A DNA stretch of 55,124 bases from Oscillospiraceae bacterium (lineage in GTDB: Bacteria > Bacillota > Clostridia > Oscillospirales > CAG-382), in contig SVTM01000016.1 of assembly GCA_015063785.1 (NCBI GenBank), positions 1-55,124 of the forward strand. The letters run 5' to 3'. Position numbers and translations under genes: made by a program. Positions within the stretch are counted from its first letter, which is position 1, and the number at the start of each line of letters is the position of its first letter. The notes beneath the pieces were generated by a model. That model was not told where the DNA came from. It did no database searches and worked only from the letters and a program-made list of their open reading frames with translations. Shown piece by piece: positions 8,248-16,303 of the stretch.

Positions 8248-8766
8248 TCAAAAATGGGGTCGGGTACATATGTTTTCGTCATCGCTTTCGGCGTTTAAAG
8301 CGTTAGTTCGTCTGCAGCACGCGGCGTAAAGCCGTTTCAGCCTGGGACGGTTGTAGCGTTGAACAATGATGTACGGAAGATTGGCAAAAAAGTATATTAT
8401 ATACACCTTGACAGCAGTCTTGGCACGGAAAAAGCGAAAACAGCCAAGCCCCGTGATCATCAGAAAAACATGGGTTATCTCAGCAATGCAGGTCTCTTTT
8501 ATCATATTTTCGAGCACGGGAAGCTCAATGGAGGAGACCATTTCTTTTTTCTGCATGATTCCGGGAAAAAGCTTGCTCATATCGGGTATTTTTTTCTGCC
8601 AGGACTTTATGTTTAAGCGATCGTATATCTTTCCGTCTTTTTCAAAAGAAAAGCTTTTGAACGGAAAAGACGTGTATTTTATTCTTCTTTTGGCCAGAAT
8701 TCTTCCGAGGAAAAAACTCATAAATCCCGTCAAAAGATAATAAACCACACACCTGATCAAACGCAT
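8248..8766 (-). CDS. CrtO-like glycosyl-carotenoid acyltransferase family protein
   Basis: About 172 residues with an N-terminal membrane segment and hydrophobic stretches near residues 100-145. Three landmarks match the staphylococcal acyltransferase CrtO: the KSFSFEKDGK...W..KIPD block, the MIKETCIAEITH block, and the C-terminal ANLPYIIVQRYNRPRL block. In Staphylococcus this enzyme attaches a fatty acid to glucosyl-diaponeurosporenoate in staphyloxanthin synthesis. No carotenoid gene is present in this window, so another glycolipid or lipid acceptor is more likely here. The ATG at 8766 is preferred over a TTG at 8775 because AAAGGA lies nine bases before it. Confidence 0.72.
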   Translation of the reverse strand: MRLIRCVVYYLLTGFMSFFLGRILAKRRIKYTSFPFKSFSFEKDGKIYDRLNIKSWQKKIPDMSKLFPGIMQKKEMVSSIELPVLENMIKETCIAEITHVFLMITGLGCFRFFRAKTAVKVYIIYFFANLPYIIVQRYNRPRLKRLYAACCRRTNALNAESDDENICTRPHF

Positions 8767-8890
8767 TACAATCAATCCTTTCCCTTATAGCATATTATAC
8801 ACATTTTGCACAGAAAGTCAACCAAAAAGAACAATTATGTCGAAACCGTCAATTTCTTGTTGTAACACGTCAAATTTTGCAAAAATTATG

Positions 8891-8918
8891 TTGACATTCT
8901 CTTCAATATAATTAAAAT
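8891..8918 (+). promoter_or_regulatory. Promoter of trmO
   Basis: TTGACA (8891-8896), a 16-base spacer, then TAAAAT (8913-8918). A GGAG site at 8947-8950 precedes the start codon. Confidence 0.55.
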
Positions 8919-8961
8919 ATATATTAGAGAAACCATATTTTAATACGGAGATACTTTTTTG

Positions 8962-9639
8962 ATGGCACAGGCTGACAAGATAAAAATTATAGCACGGATA
9001 AGCTCTGTTTTTTCTGAAAAATTCGGAATTCCTCGCCAAAGCGGTCTTGCGGGAAATATTTCGCGCATTATTTTCGAGGAAGAATTTCGAAATCCGGATG
9101 CCCTGCGCGGTATCGAGGGGTACAGCCACCTGTGGCTGATATGGAAATTTTCCGAGAGTGAAAGAGAAACGTGGTCTCCCACGGTGCGTCCGCCGCGCCT
9201 TGGCGGAAACGAGCGAATGGGAGTTTTTGCCACCCGTTCTCCCTTCAGACCAAATCCGTTGGGGCTTTCGTCTGTTGAGCTTGTGGGGGTTGAAAAAACG
9301 GACATGGGGCACACCCTTCTTGTGAAAGGCGCCGATCTTCTCGACGGCACACCGATATATGACATAAAGCCTTATCTTGCCTTCACTGACAGCCACGATG
9401 ACGCAGTGGGCGGTTTTTCGGACGCAAAGCTTAGCTATTCTTTGAAAGTGGACTTTCCAAAAGAGCTTGAGGCTCTCTTTTGTCCTGCCGATGCCGCGGT
9501 TATTCACGAGCTTTTGGCGCAGGATCCGCGACCTGCGTATATTGACGATGCGGAACGCATCTTCGGGCTTGCCTTTGGTGGACGGCAGATAAAATTCATA
9601 GTTTTCGGCGACACTCTGACAGTGATTGCCGTGGAATAA
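8962..9639 (+). CDS. trmO: tRNA (N6-threonylcarbamoyladenosine37-N6)-methyltransferase TrmO
   Basis: SAM-dependent enzyme that methylates t6A37 of tRNA; older names are TsaA, YaeB and VirR. The 225-residue protein has the family segments IEGYSHLWLIWKF and PPRLGGNERMGVFATRSPFR followed by PNPLGLS, and the later VKGADLLDGTPIYDIKPY. The ATG at 8962 is preferred to the adjacent TTG at 8959 on ribosome-site spacing. It is the first gene of the plus-strand run; the SPFH gene starts 32 bases after it and may be co-transcribed. Confidence 0.92.
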   Translation: MAQADKIKIIARISSVFSEKFGIPRQSGLAGNISRIIFEEEFRNPDALRGIEGYSHLWLIWKFSESERETWSPTVRPPRLGGNERMGVFATRSPFRPNPLGLSSVELVGVEKTDMGHTLLVKGADLLDGTPIYDIKPYLAFTDSHDDAVGGFSDAKLSYSLKVDFPKELEALFCPADAAVIHELLAQDPRPAYIDDAERIFGLAFGGRQIKFIVFGDTLTVIAVE

Positions 9640-9671
9640 CAAATATTTTAAACACAGAAAGGAGTTCTATC

Positions 9672-10997
9672 ATGGGACTTATTAAAGCAGGACTCGGTGC
9701 CCTTGGCGGCACACTCGCAGATCAGTGGAAGGAGTTTTTCTACTGCGATTCAATTGACAACGATTTACTTATGGTGAAGGGTCAGAAGCGTACAGGCTCT
9801 CGTTCCTCCAACACAAAGGGCGAAGACAATATCATTTCCAACGGCTCTCTTATTGCGGTTGCCGACGGTCAGGCAATGATGATTGTTGAACAGGGCAAGG
9901 TTGTGGAATTCTGTGCAGAGCCCGGTGAGTTTACATACGATACCTCGACAGAACCATCAATTTTTGCAGGTTCTCTCGGCGAAAGCATCAAGGAAACCTT
10001 CAAGACAATCGGAAAGCGTTTCACATTTGGCGGAGACACAGCAAAAGACCAGAGAGTTTACTACTTCAACACCAAGGAAATAATGGGCAACAAGTACGGC
10101 ACGGCAACTCCCATTCCCTTCAGAGTGGTAATCAACGAGCAAATGGGACTCAAGCTTTCCGTTGACATCCGTTGCAACGGTGAATATACATACAAGCTCA
10201 CTAATCCCCTGCTCTTCTACACAAACATTGCAGGAAACGTATCTGACAGCTACGAAAAGAGCGAGTGGGAAGACATTCTCCGCAGCTCACTTCTTGACGC
10301 TCTTCAGCCTGCTCTTGCACAGGTTGCAGCACAGAGAATTGAGTACTTCGAGCTTCCCGGTCATACGGTAGAAATCAGAAATGCTCTTACCGAAGTGCTG
10401 AAGCCCGACTGGACAGAAACACGCGGTATCGAGCTTGTAAAGCTTACAATCAATTCTCTCTCTATCCCCGAGGATCAGAGAAAGAAGATCACCGAGTGGG
10501 AAGAAAACGCCATGACCACCAATCCCATGATGGCAGGCTCACGCCTTGTAGGAGCACAGGCAGATGCCATGCGTACTGCGGCAGCCAACGAAAACGGTGC
10601 AATGCAGGGCTTTATGGGCATGGGCATGGCTATGAACGCAGGCGGCATGAATGCGCAGAACCTCTTCTCTATGGGTCAGCAGCAACAGGCAGTTCCCAAT
10701 CCGCAGGCGGCAGCAACTCCCGATGCGGCAATGGGTTGGAAATGTGCTTGCGGTGCGGTCAATACAGGAAAATTCTGTGCAGAATGCGGAGCACAAAAAC
10801 CGATGGCAGAAGGCTGGAAATGTGCTTGCGGCGCTGTGAACAAGGGCAAATTCTGTCCCGAATGCGGAGCTAAAAAGCCTGCAGGCGTACCTCAGTACAA
10901 GTGCGACAAGTGCGGCTGGGAACCCGAGGATCCCCAAAATCCTCCCAAGTTCTGCCCCGAATGCGGCGACCGCTTTGACGAATCCGATGCAAACTGA
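9672..10997 (+). CDS. SPFH-domain protein with C-terminal zinc ribbons (YdjI-like, 'virion core protein' family)
   Basis: 441 residues. The first roughly 300 form an SPFH/band-7 type module of the Bacillus YdjI family, with conserved blocks such as ADGQAMMIVEQGKV and the SLSIPEDQRKKITEWEE region. A Met/Gln/Ala-rich linker of about 60 residues follows. The C-terminus carries three zinc ribbons. Two are near-identical 26-residue repeats (KCACGAVNTGKFCAECG and KCACGAVNKGKFCPECG); the third is YKCDKCGW...KFCPECG. In Bacillus the pspA-ydjG-ydjH-ydjI operon responds to envelope stress, and SPFH proteins form membrane-associated assemblies. The next two genes match YdjG and YdjH, supporting the assignment. 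A GGAG site precedes the ATG. Confidence 0.88.
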   Translation: MGLIKAGLGALGGTLADQWKEFFYCDSIDNDLLMVKGQKRTGSRSSNTKGEDNIISNGSLIAVADGQAMMIVEQGKVVEFCAEPGEFTYDTSTEPSIFAGSLGESIKETFKTIGKRFTFGGDTAKDQRVYYFNTKEIMGNKYGTATPIPFRVVINEQMGLKLSVDIRCNGEYTYKLTNPLLFYTNIAGNVSDSYEKSEWEDILRSSLLDALQPALAQVAAQRIEYFELPGHTVEIRNALTEVLKPDWTETRGIELVKLTINSLSIPEDQRKKITEWEENAMTTNPMMAGSRLVGAQADAMRTAAANENGAMQGFMGMGMAMNAGGMNAQNLFSMGQQQQAVPNPQAAATPDAAMGWKCACGAVNTGKFCAECGAQKPMAEGWKCACGAVNKGKFCPECGAKKPAGVPQYKCDKCGWEPEDPQNPPKFCPECGDRFDESDAN

Positions 10998-11033
10998 CAA
11001 AAGTTTCAGCACATAAATACGGAGTAAACATAC

Positions 11034-12131
11034 ATGTCTGAACTTCAACAATACAAGTGTCCCTGCTGCGACGGTTCGATCGAATTTGATACCAAACTGC
11101 AGAAAATGAAGTGTCCCTATTGCGGCACTGATTTTGAAGTCGAGACTCTGAAAGAATACGACAACATCCTCAAAAACGAAAGCGATGAGGAAAAGATGGA
11201 ATGGAACACCTCCGACGCCTGCGAATGGCAGGAGGATGAAAAAACTTCCATTCGCTCTTACGTCTGCAAATCCTGTGGCGGTGAGATCATGACCGATCTC
11301 ACCACCGCCGCCACTGAATGCCCGTACTGCGGTGATGCGGTGGTTATGATGGACAGATTTTCGGGTGATTTACGCCCGGACCTCGTAATTCCTTTTAAGC
11401 TCGATAAAAAAGCGGCGATCGAAGCTTTGTCAAAGCATCTTTCGGGCAAAAAGCTTTTGCCAAAGACCTTTAAATCAAAAAATCATCTGGACGAGATCAA
11501 GGGTATATACGTTCCTTTCTGGGTATTTGACACAGGAGCAAAGGCCAGTATACGATACAAAGCCACACGGGTGCGCGCATGGAGTGATTCGAGATATCAC
11601 TACACAGAAACCTCCCACTATTCGGTGGGAAGAGGCGGAAGCGTAAGCTTTGAGCATATTCCGGTTGACGGATCCACAAAATTTGACGACGCCATGATGG
11701 AATCGCTTGAACCCTTTGATTTTTCACAGGCGGTGGATTTTCAGACGGCATATCTTTCGGGTTTTTTTGCCGACAAATATGACGTTTCGTCTGCCGACAG
11801 CACACCGCGTATCAACGAACGGGTGAAAAAAAGCACCGAGGACGCCTTTGCGTCGACTGTTTCGGGCTACAATTCTGTGATCCCCGTTCATTCAAACATA
11901 AATCTCGAAAACAATTCGGTAAAATATGCCCTTTATCCCGTTTGGATACTGAACACCACCTGGAACGGACAGAAATACACCTTTGCCATGAACGGGCAAA
12001 CCGGAAAATTCGTTGGTGATCTTCCTGTGGACAGCGGAGCATATTTCCGCTGGCTTGCCCTTATCTCTGCCATAGGAACAGCAGGTGCCATCGCCGTTTT
12101 TGCACTGGGCAGAGCAATGGGATTTATATGA
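11034..12131 (+). CDS. Zinc-ribbon membrane protein, YdjG-like
   Basis: 365 residues with two N-terminal zinc ribbons (CPCC...CPYCG near residues 9-33, then CKSCGGEIM...CPYCG around 80-102). A soluble beta-rich central domain follows, containing GIYVPFWVFDTGA and YPVWILNTTW, and a single C-terminal membrane segment (residues of about 340-362). This is the layout of Bacillus YdjG, once labelled a phage replication protein. It sits between YdjI-like and YdjH-like genes in one operon and overlaps the next gene's leader. The biochemical role is unknown; envelope-stress membrane protein is the best guess. Confidence 0.8.
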   Translation: MSELQQYKCPCCDGSIEFDTKLQKMKCPYCGTDFEVETLKEYDNILKNESDEEKMEWNTSDACEWQEDEKTSIRSYVCKSCGGEIMTDLTTAATECPYCGDAVVMMDRFSGDLRPDLVIPFKLDKKAAIEALSKHLSGKKLLPKTFKSKNHLDEIKGIYVPFWVFDTGAKASIRYKATRVRAWSDSRYHYTETSHYSVGRGGSVSFEHIPVDGSTKFDDAMMESLEPFDFSQAVDFQTAYLSGFFADKYDVSSADSTPRINERVKKSTEDAFASTVSGYNSVIPVHSNINLENNSVKYALYPVWILNTTWNGQKYTFAMNGQTGKFVGDLPVDSGAYFRWLALISAIGTAGAIAVFALGRAMGFI

Positions 12132-12142
12132 GGAGGGACGGT

Positions 12143-12895
12143 ATGAAAAAAATCATCTTTTCCCTCACCTGCCTGGCTCTTTTCTTCTGTCTTACTATTT
12201 CTGCTATTGCAGAAATGCAGTATCTTGTGGATTCCGAAGGAATTCTTACAGCTTCGCAAGCACAGCAGATCGGTTCTGAACTTTTGGAAATGTCAGAAAA
12301 ACACGGCATGGATTTTGTCATCGTGACGTCAGAGAATTTTGACGGAAAAAGCTCGCAGGATTTTGCCGACGATTTCTTTGATTACGGCGGATACCGCGAG
12401 GACGGTATCATACTTGTTATGAGCCACAATATCGGCGACGTATTTATATCCACAACAGGCGACGGCATCGCGGTTTTTTCTGACAGCGACGTGGACGACA
12501 TATTTGACGTGATACTTCCGTATATGGCGGACGGTAAATACGCAGAGTCTTTTTCGCTCTTTCTTTCGGAATGCGAAAGACTTGTGTACGAATATGAAAA
12601 TGCCCCCAAAAAGCCTTTTCTTTCGGCAAAGCAGATAACAATTTGTGTAATAATCGGCATTATCATCGGATTTATCGGTGTAAGCGTGATGAAAAGCGGC
12701 ATGAAAACCGTAAGATTCAAGCCCAACGCCAAAGATTATATGGTTTTCGGAAGCCTTAAGCTTACCGAAAAAAACGACACCTTCCTTTACCGCAACGTAA
12801 ACCGTGTGCGCCGCGAGACAAACTCGGGCTCCGGCGGAAACCGCATTGGTTCTTCGGGCAGAAGTCACGGCGGATCGGGAAGAAGCTTCCGATAA
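12143..12895 (+). CDS. TPM-domain exported membrane protein, YdjH-like
   Basis: About 250 residues: a signal peptide (MKKIIFSLTCLALFFCLT...AIA), a TPM domain with LTASQAQQIGSELLEMSE, IVTSENFDGKS and DDFFDYGGYREDGIILV, then a transmembrane helix near residues 165-185 and a cytoplasmic tail rich in Gly, Ser and Arg. The ATG at 12143 is chosen because AGGAGG (12131-12136) lies six bases before it; the ATG at 12128 overlaps the previous stop and has no such site. TPM proteins were first tied to phosphatase activity and photosystem repair in plants. In Bacillus the homologue belongs to the PspA-linked ydj operon. Confidence 0.83.
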   Translation: MKKIIFSLTCLALFFCLTISAIAEMQYLVDSEGILTASQAQQIGSELLEMSEKHGMDFVIVTSENFDGKSSQDFADDFFDYGGYREDGIILVMSHNIGDVFISTTGDGIAVFSDSDVDDIFDVILPYMADGKYAESFSLFLSECERLVYEYENAPKKPFLSAKQITICVIIGIIIGFIGVSVMKSGMKTVRFKPNAKDYMVFGSLKLTEKNDTFLYRNVNRVRRETNSGSGGNRIGSSGRSHGGSGRSFR

Positions 12896-12912
12896 CCCGA
12901 AAGGAGAAGAAA

Positions 12913-14220
12913 ATGAAAAGAAGAATTATCTGCACCATTCTGGTGTTGGTATTTACGCTTTCCCTGTTCCCTGTTTTTGCCGAGGACGCAACCTACCCCA
13001 TCGGCTACAACACAGCGGCTTCGGAAATAAGGATCGGCGAAGAGCTAACCCTTATTGCATCTCCGAAATTCCCCTCCGGAACAAAGGATATCAAATATCA
13101 GTGGTACGTGACCTCAACGGGCAAGATCGCCGACGCGCAGAAAATCGACGGCGCGGACGGCAGTCTTTACAAATACACTGCGCAGGCATCGGGAGAATAT
13201 TATTTTTACTGTGAGATCACGGCCATCTACAAGGGCGAAACTGTGACAACACTTGATTACAACAAAATGACGGGTGTCGCAGTAAAAGTTAAAGAAGCTC
13301 TCGCAATAGTTCCTGTGGGCGAAGACAATGTGACGATATATAACCCAAAGGAAACGGTTATTTTCCTTGTCGAAACAAAAAATGCAAGCAATCCCTCTAT
13401 CTCGTGGTACTCCTGTGATGAAAAGGGCAACACGGGAAAGATGCTGGCAATCGGACAGACACTACCCGTCAAAGGAATAACCGAAGATATGCTTGGCATT
13501 CCGCAGTATTTTGCCTGTATTGCCGTTGACGGCGAAGAAGTAGATCTTCACATCTTTACTGTCACTCTGAAGGACGAAAGCGAAAAGGACAAGGAAGTCG
13601 AAGAAAAGCCCAACATCACCGACAAGGACAATGACGAAAACACAGAAGATCCCGACGATTACGTTTTTCCGTTTACAGATGTAAGCAAGGATGACTGGTT
13701 TTATGCCGATGTGCTTTCTGCTCACAAGAGCGGACTTATCAACGGTAAAACCGAAACCACCTACTCCCCCGATGACAACATGACCTACGCAGAAGCCGTG
13801 AAGCTTGCCTGTGCCATGCATCAGCTCGAGCGTGACGGCAAGGTGACTATCCCCAACGGCTCAATGTGGTGGTACAGCACCTACATGGACTACGCCCTGA
13901 CAGAAGGAATTATTGACGAGGATCTTTCAGCCAAAGCCAACGATCCCATAACCCGAAAAGAATACGTTTATATCTTCTACAAAGCTCTCCCCGAAGAAAA
14001 CTTTGCTGAAATAAACGATATTGCAAAGGGCGCAATCCCCGACGTGGAAGACGGAAAATATTCTCTCAGGATCTACACCTTCTACCGAGCAGGAATTTTG
14101 ACAGGCAGCGACGAAAAAGGCACTTTTTTGCCCGACAGCAATATCAAAAGAAGCGAGGTCGCAGCGATCCTTACGAGAATGTCGGACAAAACGGCAAGAA
14201 AGAATATCACTCTTAAATAA
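12913..14220 (+). CDS. Secreted protein with Ig-like region and three S-layer homology domains
   Basis: 435 residues with a signal peptide ending near FAEDATYP (residue 23-25). The region of about 30-215 looks like one or two bacterial Ig-like folds (YQWYVTSTGKI...GEYYFYCEIT is the typical end of such a fold). An acidic linker (around 215-250) leads into three SLH domains: FTDVSKDDWFYADVLSA..GLINGK, then WWYSTYMDYALTEGIID, then IPDVEDGKY..FYRAGILTGSD. SLH domains bind pyruvylated secondary wall polymers, so the protein should sit on the cell surface. It follows the ydj-like genes by 17 bases and ends at a strong terminator. Confidence 0.87.
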   Translation: MKRRIICTILVLVFTLSLFPVFAEDATYPIGYNTAASEIRIGEELTLIASPKFPSGTKDIKYQWYVTSTGKIADAQKIDGADGSLYKYTAQASGEYYFYCEITAIYKGETVTTLDYNKMTGVAVKVKEALAIVPVGEDNVTIYNPKETVIFLVETKNASNPSISWYSCDEKGNTGKMLAIGQTLPVKGITEDMLGIPQYFACIAVDGEEVDLHIFTVTLKDESEKDKEVEEKPNITDKDNDENTEDPDDYVFPFTDVSKDDWFYADVLSAHKSGLINGKTETTYSPDDNMTYAEAVKLACAMHQLERDGKVTIPNGSMWWYSTYMDYALTEGIIDEDLSAKANDPITRKEYVYIFYKALPEENFAEINDIAKGAIPDVEDGKYSLRIYTFYRAGILTGSDEKGTFLPDSNIKRSEVAAILTRMSDKTARKNITLK

Positions 14221-14225
14221 CAAAG

Positions 14226-14265
14226 CAGGCTGCACGCAAAAACGTGCAGCCTGTTTTCGTTTTAA
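14226..14265 (+). terminator. Intrinsic terminator after the SLH gene
   Basis: Perfect 11-bp stem CAGGCTGCACG/CGTGCAGCCTG with a six-base loop, followed by TTTTCGTTTT. Confidence 0.9.
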
Positions 14266-14385
14266 ATTATAAAAGTGACGAAAGCTTTATAAGCGTTTCT
14301 TCGGCGGTGTTTGCCTTGGCCATTGCCTGCATTACACAAAAGCAACGTTCGTCGGTGTTTCGTCTCTGAAATCCTTTGGATATAC

Positions 14386-15099
14386 TTACTCATTCTCCTT
14401 TTGGTCAAGAAGTGCTATCTCTTCGTTTGTCATATGCCGCCATGCTCCACGAGTCAGCGAAGGATCAAGCACAAGACCGCCAAACCGCACGCGCTCGAGA
14501 AAGGTGACTTTTTTGCCGAGATGTCCGCAGATGCGCTTTATCTCGTGGTATTTGCCCTCGGTAAGTATCATGTGGGCACAGTTTTTCTTTTGTGGATCTA
14601 TCTTCAATATGCAGGGCTTGGTAAGCTCGCCGTCAAGAGTCACACCCTTCAAGCATACTTCGATATCGCCTTCTTCAAAATCGCCGTCGCATTCAACGTA
14701 GTATTCTTTTTCCACGTGGTGCTTGGGTGAAAGCAGTCGGTGGGCGTTTTTGCCGTCGTTGGTCAGCACAAGAAGACCGACCGTATCCTTATCGAGACGT
14801 CCTGCAGGAAAAAGCCCCTTTGTGGCGTAGTGTTCGGGCAAAAGCGAGAGCACTGTCTTTTCACGCACATCGTCTGTTGCCGAAACAACACCCGAAGGCT
14901 TGTTCATGAGAATATATATAAATTCACTGTACAAAACAGGCTTTCCGTCAAGGGTGACGACCGCCTTATTCTCGTCCAATTTCAAATCACCCTTGGTTGC
15001 CGTTTTTCCGTCAACGCTGACCCTGCCCGAACGTATGGCAGAAACCGCCTGGGTGCGGCTGATGATGCAAGCATCCGACAAATATTTATCAAGTCTCAT
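14386..15099 (-). CDS. Pseudouridine synthase, RsuA/RluB family
   Basis: Converts uridine to pseudouridine in rRNA. The 237-residue protein has an N-terminal S4 RNA-binding domain (MRLDKYLSDACIISRTQAV...GRVSVDG), the catalytic motif GRLDKDTVGLLVLTNDG with Asp103, and the terminal VRFGGLVLDPSL of this family. Length and the lack of a long tail fit RsuA-type (16S U516) better than RluB, but the target base cannot be fixed. The ATG at 15099 overlaps the upstream hydrolase gene by eleven bases; the longer frame to 15138 only adds residues before the S4 domain. Confidence 0.88.
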   Translation of the reverse strand: MRLDKYLSDACIISRTQAVSAIRSGRVSVDGKTATKGDLKLDENKAVVTLDGKPVLYSEFIYILMNKPSGVVSATDDVREKTVLSLLPEHYATKGLFPAGRLDKDTVGLLVLTNDGKNAHRLLSPKHHVEKEYYVECDGDFEEGDIEVCLKGVTLDGELTKPCILKIDPQKKNCAHMILTEGKYHEIKRICGHLGKKVTFLERVRFGGLVLDPSLTRGAWRHMTNEEIALLDQKENE

Positions 15100-15868
15100 C
15101 GTCAAGTATGCTTCTTCGCGCAATTTCAAGGCATACATCGCAGAAACCTGCGTTTTTCAAAGCTTCCTGCGAAGCCTCAAAAGCCTTCTGCGGAGTGTTG
15201 TTGTCCTTGGAAAGATGCGCAAGAATTATCCTTTCTGCACCGTTTTCGGCAAGATGCGGAATAAATTTTGAGCAGGCATCGTTGGAAAGATGTCCCCTGT
15301 CCGAAAGGATGCGTGCCTTGAGATGCTCGGGGTACACCCCGTTCTTCAGCATCTCGATATCGTGGTTTGACTCAAAAATCACAGTTTTTGAGCCGAAAAC
15401 ACAGCGTGCTATCTCACGGGTGACATACCCCATATCGGTGGCATACGAAAAACTGTCGTCATCGCAGTTTATGCGATATCCCACACTTCCGCTGGCATCG
15501 TGGGGGGTGCGGAAAGGCAGAATGTGAAGATCGTTCAGATAAAGCTCTGTGCCGGGATCAAGAATTTTGATACAGCTTGAAAGATACGGGTTTCTGCCAC
15601 CGGACGTTATGCTTTTTGCAGAGGCAACATTGACGTATACGGGTATGTGATATTTTTTGCACAACATTTCAAGCCCCGTAATATGATCACTGTGTTCGTG
15701 GGTGACCAGCACGCACGAGATTTTTTCGACAGAGCTTCCGATCTTTGACAAGGCATTGCAAATGCTTCTGCACGACACACCGGCATCGATCAAAAGCTCG
15801 GTCTTTTCGTGTTTTATATGTATCGAATTCCCAGAGGAACCCGAAAAAAGCGGTGTTATTTCAAGCAT
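15089..15868 (-). CDS. MBL-fold metallohydrolase, WalJ/YycJ type
   Basis: 259 residues. The N-terminal FSGSSGNSIHI motif and the metal-binding HEHSDH (57-62) identify the YycJ/WalJ branch of metallo-beta-lactamase fold hydrolases. Later metal ligands are in FRTPHDASGS, YATDMGYV and AHLSKDN. Bacillus YycJ has exonuclease activity and is encoded with the WalRK cell-wall regulators; walRK is not present here. It lies between a small membrane protein gene and rsuA on the minus strand. Confidence 0.86.
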   Translation of the reverse strand: MLEITPLFSGSSGNSIHIKHEKTELLIDAGVSCRSICNALSKIGSSVEKISCVLVTHEHSDHITGLEMLCKKYHIPVYVNVASAKSITSGGRNPYLSSCIKILDPGTELYLNDLHILPFRTPHDASGSVGYRINCDDDSFSYATDMGYVTREIARCVFGSKTVIFESNHDIEMLKNGVYPEHLKARILSDRGHLSNDACSKFIPHLAENGAERIILAHLSKDNNTPQKAFEASQEALKNAGFCDVCLEIARRSILDDET

Positions 15869-15889
15869 TGGTTTTCTCTTTCGCGGAAA

Positions 15890-16297
15890 TTATATGCCGA
15901 AATTGTCGGCAAGTCCGAGATTTATCAGCATGATATCGATAAGAAGCGACGCAATCATCGGCAGGAAAATGATGATTATGCCACGGCGTGCCTTATCGAG
16001 CCTTTGCAATAGTTTTTGATTTTGCTTTACGCCGTCTTTTTCTTCTTTTTGCTTGAGAAAAGCGATGGCAAAAGCGCAAAAAACGTATCCGAGGGCAAGA
16101 ACAAACGAGCCCCAGATATATATTTCCTGTATGATCTGCATTTTGGATTTCAAAAATCCGAAATACAGCGATATCAGCGCAATCATGCTGACAATGAGAA
16201 GCAGGGCAAGCTTTTTGTTGCGCTCCGTCCTGCTTTCTACACGAAATGTCTGCGCCGAGGACGGCGCAGACTTCTTTGTTTTTTTCTTTTTTGCCAT
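15890..16297 (-). CDS. Small membrane protein of unknown function
   Basis: 135 residues, not recognised. A Lys-rich N-terminus (MAKKKKTKKSA) is followed by three hydrophobic segments (about residues 30-48, 60-80 and 106-130) and a charged loop (LKQKEEKDGVKQNQ). It starts six bases after the galactokinase-family stop and ends 21 bases before the WalJ-like gene, so it belongs to that transcript. Positive N-terminal charge predicts a cytoplasmic N-terminus. Confidence 0.72.
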   Translation of the reverse strand: MAKKKKTKKSAPSSAQTFRVESRTERNKKLALLLIVSMIALISLYFGFLKSKMQIIQEIYIWGSFVLALGYVFCAFAIAFLKQKEEKDGVKQNQKLLQRLDKARRGIIIIFLPMIASLLIDIMLINLGLADNFGI

Positions 16298-16303
16298 AAT
16301 TGA

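Noticed and set aside
14275..14398. Small gene MSKYIQRISETKHRR... starting at the rsuA stop behind AAGGAG
   Set aside because: The AAGGAG is part of the rsuA coding end, the translation is basic and low in protein character, and another frame of the same DNA looks more protein-like.
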